Positions 32,341 through 41,600 of a stretch of DNA of 64,000 nucleotides are shown one piece after another. The position numbers and the translations under genes are program-made. The stretch is from Mesostigma viride (Eukaryota; Streptophyta; Mesostigmatophyceae; Mesostigmatales; Mesostigmataceae), in assembly GCA_009746045.1 (NCBI GenBank), contig RPFO01000016.1:1661920-1725919 (forward strand). Reading direction: 5' to 3'. Within the stretch, counting starts at the first letter, position 1. Each line of letters opens with the position of its first letter. The notes under the pieces are model-generated. The model searched no databases, had not been told where the DNA came from, and was given only the letters and a program-made list of their open reading frames with translations.

Positions 32341-32574
32341 AATGAGACAACCAGCACAGGCCAGAAATCTGGAACATCCGGCCCATGATAGCTCTACCCT
32401 ACTGTCATCTTATCCTCATCAGTATTTTATATCAAAGAGACAACCAGCGCAGGCCAGAAATCGGGAGAATCCGGACCATGGTAGCTCGAGCCTCAGTAAT
32501 TTATATAGCCACATCTATCAAGGCCACCAAGGTCATCCATTCCATCCCATGTTCCCCTCCCACTGAGGACTTAT

Positions 32575-32624
32575 GCTCACGTGACGCAGTCACGTGTACA
32601 TTAATTAATGGATGAATGAATTAA
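32575..32624 (+). mobile_element. Family A 3' hairpin with short AT tail beside the HPAT stop codon
   Basis: CACGTGACGCAGTCACGTG (32,579-32,597) followed by TACATTAATTAATGG matches the end of the intact element at 20,338. It lies within 30 nt of the arabinosyltransferase stop codon at 32,625, so it probably contributes to that gene's 3' UTR. Confidence 0.55.
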
Positions 32625-35600
32625 TCAAGGCCACTCGGGGAAGGACGCGGTTGCCTCATTGAGCATCTCGATGAGCTGCACGGTCGCGCTGGGCGTGCCC
32701 TTGGGGGGGAGTGGCAGGTTACGTGGGAGAGGCCTGGCCATGTAGTCGCGCTGCACGGGAAACATTACAGTCCAAGGAAGAGAAGGGGAAACACAAACAT
32801 TTATTTATTCCAGGAATAGTTGTCTCACTTAATATTATGTAGAAACCAAAAGGACAAGGTCAACAAGAAGGGGAAAACAAAAGGACAAGGTAAACAGGTT
32901 GTGAGGGAGTGGCTTGGCCATGTAATCGCGCTGGGCGGGGGAGGACGGTCCGAATGGACATGACGAAGAGCAAAAAACACATACTATCACAGATAAATGT
33001 TACAGTCAGTGACGCGGTCAAAGGATCAGAAGCAAGGCTGCGCCGTGGGCACGGCCAAATGGGCATGATCGATGGCATCACCACAGATCAGATCTAGTTG
33101 TGCGATAGGTGTCGACAATTTAGGGTGGTAAACGGGAAAGTTGAGGGTGGCCCCAGGATTTCAAGGTCAATCCAGTCCAGGAAAGGACAATCCAATGGTC
33201 GCAAGTCATGCTTTGCGACGACAACAAGATATACTACGCACCCAGGGGATGTGATTCATATACTGTGCACTCACGAGATGTGTGTGTAAGTGATTGATAA
33301 ATAATTAACTCAATTACGCGCAGTCCCGTTGGGGAGCCGAGAGATGTGATGGAGCAGCGGACACGCCCAAGAAGACGGTAACAAGGCAGGTTAGGCGGTC
33401 AAGGGATCCGTTCCAACATGTGATGTGCGGTATGCCTGGCCCAAGTGGACCCAACCAGCGACATGATAGCAAGAGTAATGAAGGTTGTGTCAGGAAATCA
33501 GTAGCAGCACCGAGTGGACAGTATCGGCCTGCCTTAAGTGGCAGGAGTTGAAGGGTGGGAGAGGTGCCACCGTCACGAGCAAAGGAGCGCCAGCGCCAAG
33601 GTAGAGAAGCCTAGTCCAACTTATACTGCACGATGATCAGTAGAATACTGCGCTGAGATGCTCTCTGTGCACAGAAAGATTTATTTGTTGGATATGCACA
33701 GAGAACTATAAATATTTAGAATGCAGTATACTATGGAATAGACTATTGTAGCAGTACACTATGGTATGATACTATTGTAGCAGTATACTATGGTATGATA
33801 CTATTATAGCAGTACACTATGGTATGATACTATTGTAGCAGTACACTATGGTATGATACTATTGTACTACACTGTAGTAGTATGTTAGTAGTACTAGTAC
33901 AGTGTCGTATGTACAAGAGTACCCTTGAGTGTGAGCACGCTCCTCAGCCTACATGCACGGTGCATCCACAGCCTACATGCACGGTGCACGCAGCGTTAAT
34001 CTACGACCCGTGCAGCCATGCGCATGCATGTGCTTTGTACTCAATACGACAGTGTCAACCGCAGTGTCCTTCTAAACAGCCCAAATTCCTACCGCTTCGC
34101 AAGGCAACACCCTTCACCATCTCCCACCAGTTAACCAACCGCACAAGAGGTTTTTACAAGGGTTGCATCAGTACCTTGTCAAAATGCCAGGGACCAACTT
34201 TGCCCGGGGTGTGGTTGCCATCCAGGTCAAAATCACACCCTGCGGGGACCCGGGGAGTTTGGCGCCAACCACAGGGGGGACCCAGGAAATCGCGCAGACC
34301 ACGAGAACCCGGATTGCGCAGCCACGAAAACACGGAGAGCACCCAAATGAGTGGCACGCCCACAATATAAGCAAACAAAATAGGCACGGTTATGGTCAGT
34401 ATGGATGGCAACTTGGCCATCTCATCCATTGCTGTGGCTCGAAGCTGCTCTCATGCTGGCTTTCGCCAACCGCGGCAGCCATACTCTTTCTTACTACCTC
34501 TTCTTTATCACCGCAACGCTCGCCCTAACCGTCACAGTATCCATGAACCTCCCAGTAGGCCTTCATTCAGGATGTGAAGAAACCCTTCTGGGGGGTTCTA
34601 TAGCGCAAACACACTCCCGGTACGTGTATTGCAGGATGTGGGGAGCTTATTGATGTTCACACCAGGAGGGTGTGGCAGCGTGGATGCGCGCACCGTACTA
34701 TGCTACAGTATGTACAGTGCAGTAGCTGGGAAGATTCTTGTTGTCAATCAAGAAGGTACTTGACCGCTGATGAACGCACCATACGTACTTGACCGCACAT
34801 GAACGCACCGTACGTATAGTGAAGGATGTAAAACGTCGACAGGTCCTTGTCCCACGGCGTCTGCGCAGCCAGCTTGGGCTCCAGATCGTGCTTCAGCCCA
34901 AACTGGAACAAGGGAGGAAAGGGAGATAAGGCAGAAGAGGGTAAAGAGAAGGGTGAGAGGACAGAGGCTCCAGGTCATGAGTCCGCCCAAACTGGAACAA
35001 ATTGGAAGTATGTAAAGGCAGAACAAGCTAGACAGGAGGTAAGAAAAGGCAGGCTCCAGATAATGTTTTGAGCCCAAACTTGGGGGGCGGGGAGGGGCGG
35101 GGGGGGGGGAGGCACAGAAAACAAAGGTAATGCGTCAGCCCAAACTCCAACGAGGCAGAATGAAGATAAGGCCAAATCAAGGGATAAGGGGGGCGGGAGA
35201 TGGGCTCCAGGTGATGCTTCCGTCGAATTGGGAAAGGAAGTGCGGGCAATATAGGCAATGCCTCAGGCCAGCTAGGACATTTTAGACATTTTGTAGGACA
35301 TTAGTCTTAAAGGCATTTTCGGGAGAAAGTGGGGGGAAAGACAGGAAGAAACAGGGAGAGGTGGGGGATCAAATTCTTTAAAAAGCCGTACCAGGCTTTC
35401 AAAGAATTTGTTTTTAGCTGGTACCAGGCTCCCAAACATCTCCATCTCTAGCACCCATCCCCACACCTGGTCGCCCTCTCTCTAGCCACCATCCACCTGG
35501 AATGCAGAAGAACAATGTTCTCCTATTCCCTTAGATCGCCAACAAAAAATGAACTCCTCCTTTTCCCTTGCTTCCCCCTTTCTTTTCTCTTCATCGCCCC

Positions 35601-38600
35601 ACTCACCATGTGTGCCGTGAGCGAGTAGCCGTACATCTCCAGCACCCATCCCCACGCCTTGTTCGCCTCCGCGTCGGTCTTGATCGCGATGGAGACGTTC
35701 AGCCACATGTCAGCCATGCGCGCGAGGTCATATTTGTTGACAAAGTTGGGCGAGTTGCCGATCGGGTCCATCAGGTCAATCTCCTCGTCCTGAAGGGCAT
35801 GTGCGGCAAAGTGGTGGTTGGATGAACACAACCAGGTGGTTAGGGACTTTGCCGATCGGGTCCATCAGGTCAATATCCTCGTCCTGGAGGGCATGCGTGG
35901 CCTTGAGATCATCGGGGTGGGGGAAAATAGGATGAGATGAGAACGCTTCAGTGAATGGGGAAGTCGACGAATCGGATTTAACTTGCATGCGCCACTCTAG
36001 CTATGCTAGTTACCTGTTCACTATACCAGTTGTGTATAGTGAACAGGACCGCCGGGGGGGGGCGGGGAGGGGGGGGCGCTTGGGGTGAACAGAGCGGATG
36101 TGCTGCGGAGAGGCAGCGTGCGTGTCCCACCCACCGTTGCCTGGTGGCCGATGAACTTGCGCACGATCGGCTTGTAGTCCTTTGGTTGGATGTAGAAGAA
36201 GGGGAAGGCAACCGGGACATCGCCGCGCATCAAGTTTGGCAGTGGGCGCAGGAAGATGTGGTCCGGCTCCGCCATCAGGATGTACTTCTCGGGGATGGTT
36301 TCGATGTACCTGTTGTTGTTCGATGATTAGGGCAATAATGGGCGGGGGCGCAAGCAACCGTGGGGGCGTTGAGGTGAGGGCTCGAGGATGTACATCTCGG
36401 GCATGGTTTCGATATGCTAGCTGTTGTAGGGGGTAGGTGTGGAAGCAGAACTGGTGGAGGTGATGTGAAGGGGAGGCCACGAGTATATCTCGGGGACCGT
36501 TTCATGTGTGGGGATGAAAGCAGACAGGGGCATAGATGAAGGGGCAGGAGCAGCAGGGCATGAGGATGTGGTTCTCAGGAGGGGTCTCGATGTACCTCCT
36601 GTGGAGATGAAAGCAGAAGTCAAAAGAGTGGTAGTATGGAGGGAGTGGCAGCGTGGTAGGTGTGGGAATGAGGACCTATCTCTTGGGGATGGTTTCGATG
36701 TACCCTATGTTTTGATACAAGCAGACGAGGGCATGGGCAGGAGCAGGGGGGGCTAGTCTTACAAGGCCGGAGAGGGCGCAGGTTTAACATAGCCCACATG
36801 CATGTAGTTTGGCACATCCATGTCATCCCTTGGATGGCTGGCAACGAAACGGCTGCCAAAAAATGACTCACACGTCACAAGAAACACACACTAGAAAAAA
36901 GAAGTCAAGTATTACTCACTGGCTTTGGTGCAATACGACCCTGTGTGGTGATACTCGTGCATCTGGCATCATGGAATGAAGAACGGTCCACTACCAACCA
37001 AACGCACACAATACAATGAACCGACACTAGTCTCAATGAACAGGCCCTATACAATACCATTAACGGGCCCTAGACAATACCATTAACAGACACTAGACGA
37101 TACCGAGTAGTCGAGTCTCCACGGACACTAGAGGCTATCGGCGCCACCCACTTGTGGCACCACTGGATGAACGCGTAGGGTCGCGAGAGGACCACAAAGC
37201 CATGGTCGTTGTCCAGCTGGTCCACCACCACAGTAGGGATCTCGTCCATCAGGTCGTCCGACACGCCCGAGTGAAGAAGCCGGGTGAAGCCTCCCATCGT
37301 CTCTGAAGGTTGAAAAACAGACAGCGGAAGATGGGGGCGGTAGCAAATGGGGGCGCACGAGGAAAGATGTTGGACAAGGGGCCGTATAAAGGGGGTCCAG
37401 AAGACAGCCACCCAAGACAGAAGATTGCCTCTCTCCTAAAGGGGAATCACATCAGAACGCGGCACCAGGAAATCAGGGCAACCGGGCATAGGGGCAAATG
37501 GGAAGACCGCTTCGTCAGGAGTCCAGGGTTTACAGTTTAAGAAGTCAAAACAAAGCCGCCCATCGCCTCAGTCGAACGTCACGTGTGATTGAGGCATGTG
37601 GGAAAACTGGATAATCGAGATTATATCGCATACTTCGTACATCACGTGTGATGGGGGCACGTGGACCAGGCGACAAGAGGGAACTATGAAACAAAGCCGC
37701 CCATCGCCTCTGTCGAACGTCACGCGATGACATTACAGGGAAATCGTATAATATGGATGGGCTCAAGGCACCATCACAAGGGTAGAAGGCTTAGGGAGAA
37801 AACACTATTTAATATAAACTTGGGGCAAGTTGGGGCACAGCAACGTCCTTCCACCGGTAGTAGGCGACGCACTCACACACAATACTACACTATAGTGGCC
37901 GGAAACACACACACACACATACACACACACCAGCTACATCACCTAGATGCCTCCACTCACCTGTGTCGTCGGCCGCTTTCTGCTTCTTCCACCAGTAGTA
38001 GGCGATGCGTGACTGCCAGCGCGTGTACTTGGCGGCGTTGCTCGTCATGATTGTGTGATACGCGCGCGACTTGCCCTTTTGAATGTTCTTGCTGGTGATA
38101 AGGGCATGGGGTAGAAGACAAGGTAAGGGGATAGTGGAGGCGTGGTCCCATGAGCACAAGGTAAGGGGATAGTAGAGGCGTGGTCCCATGAGCACAAGAT
38201 AAGGGGATAGTGGAGGCGTGGTCCCATGAGCACAAGGCAAGGGGATAGTGGAGGCGTGGTCCCATGAGCACAAGGTAAGGGGATAGTAGAGGCGTGGTCC
38301 CATGAGCACAAGGTAAGGGGATAGCAGAGGCGTGGTCCCATGAGCACAAGGTAAGGGGATAGTGGAGGCGTGGTCCCATGAGCACAAGGTAAGGGGATAG
38401 TAGAGGCGTGGTCCCATGAGCACAAGGTAAGGGGATAGTGGAGGCGTGGTCCCATGAGCACAAGGTAAGGGGATAGTAGAGGCGTGGTCCCATGAGCACA
38501 AGGCAAGGGGATAGTGGAGGCGTGGTCCCATGAGCACAAGGTAAGGGGATAGTAGAGGCGTGGTCCCATGAGCACAAGGTAAGGGGATAGTGGAGGCGTG

Positions 38601-41600
38601 GTCCCATGAGCACAAGGTAAGGGGATAGTAGAGGCGTGGTCCCATGAGCACAAGGTAAGGGGATAGTGGAGGCGTGGTCACATTAGCAGGGCGGGGGGGA
38701 AGGACTAACTCGGGACTAACTTGGGCCTTTACATGACACTTACTATGTGGTTGCCCAATTCCGTTACGTATAAATAATCGGGGACCTTAAGTGTGGGCAT
38801 GGAAGGAATGAGCGTCCAAAAAACATATCGGTGCTTGTTGTGTTTGGTTGTTCATGGGTGGGATGTGGGCGTACGGGGATGCCGTCACTACAGCGATGCA
38901 GGATTACTTGAAAAAGAGTGCACGAGCTTTGCAGGGTGAAGGCCAAACAAGAGGCACGAGCTGTGCAGGATGAAGGGCGAGCAAGGAGCAGGAATTTTGC
39001 AGGATGAAGGGCGAGCCAGGGGCAGGAATACTTGAGAAAGGGCGCACGTATTGTGCAGGATGAAGGGCGAGCAAGGAGCAGGAATACTTGAGAAAGGGCG
39101 CACGTATTGTGCACGATGAAGGGCGAGCCAGGGGCATGATGGAGACGAGCGTCCCGAGAAACAAGCAGCAACAAAACACGGCAGCGACGACGCTTGTCGG
39201 TATCCTAGTAGCAGTGGGCAAGGCTGGCACGCTTGGAGGTGTTGCTGCAGGACAAGCAGGACTCCCTTACACCAACATCGGGATAAAGTTGTGGGGTAGG
39301 ATGTAAGAAGTTATGTGGTGGAGTTCAACTAGTAAGGAATTTGGAAGTTATATGGTGGAATGTTAGAAGCTATACTATACAGGCGATGGAAACACGAGAG
39401 AATTCGGAAGTTATATGGTGTAATGTTAGAAGCTATACTATACAGGCGATGGACACACGAGAGGTCCCAGAGATTATAGGTACCAGCAAACAGCGGAGAC
39501 ATGAACAGAAAGGGAGGAATGAAAGGGCGGCTTCCCTGCCCGGCAGCGCGGTGGCTTCCCTGCCCGGGTTCCCAGGGAAGGGACAGGAAGGGGACAGGTG
39601 AACCAACCCTACGGATAAAGCGAGGCGTACGCTCACCCGCCCAGGTCCCGGTGCAGGGACCCTGATGTCCACGTGACGTGCTTGCCCCGGTTGGCGGTTG
39701 AATAGGAGATCGTGGGGTGCGCCTGCCACTTGAGCCTGTTCCATAGAAAGTACCGTATGGAATCGAACCAATAACATTATGCTTGCAAAGCATACGTAAG
39801 CCATGTAGGCACGGCCGGTATTCATGTTGGGTGAGAGCCCGCACGCACGCCTTTCACTCAAGCTTGTTTTACATGGACTACATATAGGGAACATTTACAG
39901 CACGCGATGGGTCAAAGACTGTTTGAGTTAGAGCCCACACGCATGCCTGCCATGTGAGAATGTTTTTTAAAAAGTACATATAGGGAACATTTACAGCACG
40001 GTTGGGATACAGCATGTTTGAGTTAGAGCCCGCACGTGTGGCTGCCACTTGAGCCTGGAAGAGAAAACAAGACACTGAAAAGCTTACCCTACACCCTATG
40101 GTTTTGCCTCAGGGCCAGAACCCACATATGTGAGCAACAGCCCTTCTAGCAGCAATACAGATGCAGCAGCCCAACCAACAAAAATAACGATACACGTACC
40201 AACAGATATATGCACCCAACACACAGCACCCAACTCAAAGTAAGTACCCCATTTAAAGACAGGACCCAACTCAAATTACCTATCGTCCGACATCCGCGTC
40301 GCGCCGATGCGATGAGACCCAGCCAACCACAGTACCCTCAACTTCATCAACGGCTGCAATGAAACCCGGCCAATCACAGTACCCTCAACCTCCCCATTCC
40401 GCAAACTTCATCGACGGCTGCAATGATCGCGTTGAAACGCAACTGATTGTACTATCCGCGACTTCATCTGCATTCGCTGCAATAAGTTCATTGGTGGCCC
40501 CCATCGAATAGTATCATCCTGGCTCATCCTGTATCATCCCATACAATAGTATCGTGCCGAATGGTATCATCCTGGCTCATCCTGTATCATCACATACAAC
40601 AGTATCGTGCCGAATGGTATCATCCTGGCACATGCATGCCACCGCTTGGTAGCTCCCCATTCCCCAACGAATACTATAATCCTGGCACATGTCAAATATT
40701 TTCGATATCATATATATTCATGGAGAATGATAAATTACGGAGGTGAGAGTGGCATCATATATGCGCATATATATACCACCAGCAGCTGCACCGAACCAGT
40801 AACTCGTCCATGAGCTACTATTTCACAGGCTAGGCTAGGAGCGCCACCATGCTGGAATACGGCCCCATTCCACCACGCCAGGCTAGGAGCGCCGCCATGC
40901 TGGAACACTGCCCCATTCCACCACGCCAGGCTAGGAGCGCCACCATGCTGGAATACTGCCATTCTACCACGCCAGGCTAGGAGCGCCGCCATGCTGGAAC
41001 ACGGCCCCATTCCACCACGCCAGGCTAGGAGCGCCACCATGCTGGAACACTGCCCCATTCCACCACGCCAGGCTAGGAGCGCCACCATGCTGGAATACGG
41101 CCCCATTCCACCACGCCAGGCCAGGAGCGCCACCATGCTGGAACACGGCCCCATTCCACCACGCCAGGCTAGGAGCACGAACATCTACCCACCCACCTCA
41201 CCAGCAGGGTACGAGACAAGCTGTGATGTACCCGAAAACCCATCCACCTTGCCACAGTTGCGACCAGCCAATTAGTAGAAAACATGCTAATGTCCTAGTC
41301 AATTTACACAAGCACACAAAAGATACACATATACATTAGTACGAGATAAACACACTCGAATCGTAGTCGATATGTATTTATACAACTACATATTGCAGCA
41401 TTAAGCAGACAACTGCTCACCAGCAGCTGTGTGCTGGCTGGCCGCCGCAACCCTTGCCGTGCGCGTCCGCACACCAGACCCAGGTGTTGCACTTCTTGAC
41501 GCCCGGGCCTGCCTTTGCTGCTTGCGAACGACACGATTCGCAGCAGGCGTCCGCCGTGGGCTGGATGTTGGCCGTGCCTTCCGTCACCAGGTCGCCCCAG

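Noticed and set aside
37890-38681. 263-codon minus-strand frame with 'LCSWDHASTIPLPC' repeats
   Set aside because: It comes from the 38-nt minisatellite; only the last part (38,091-37,961) is the genuine HPAT exon 5.
39135-39300. Hydrophobic frame 'VVAAVFCCCLFLGTLV' as a membrane exon of HPAT
   Set aside because: No ATG in frame, and exon 4 joins exon 5 directly with the correct phase; a convincing signal anchor exists in exon 1 at 44,291.
39740-39810. tRNA-like string on the minus strand (GGTTCGATTCC with a possible 7-nt anticodon loop)
   Set aside because: The T stem pairs in only three positions and no matching acceptor stem was found; it sits in HPAT intron 3 next to exon echoes.
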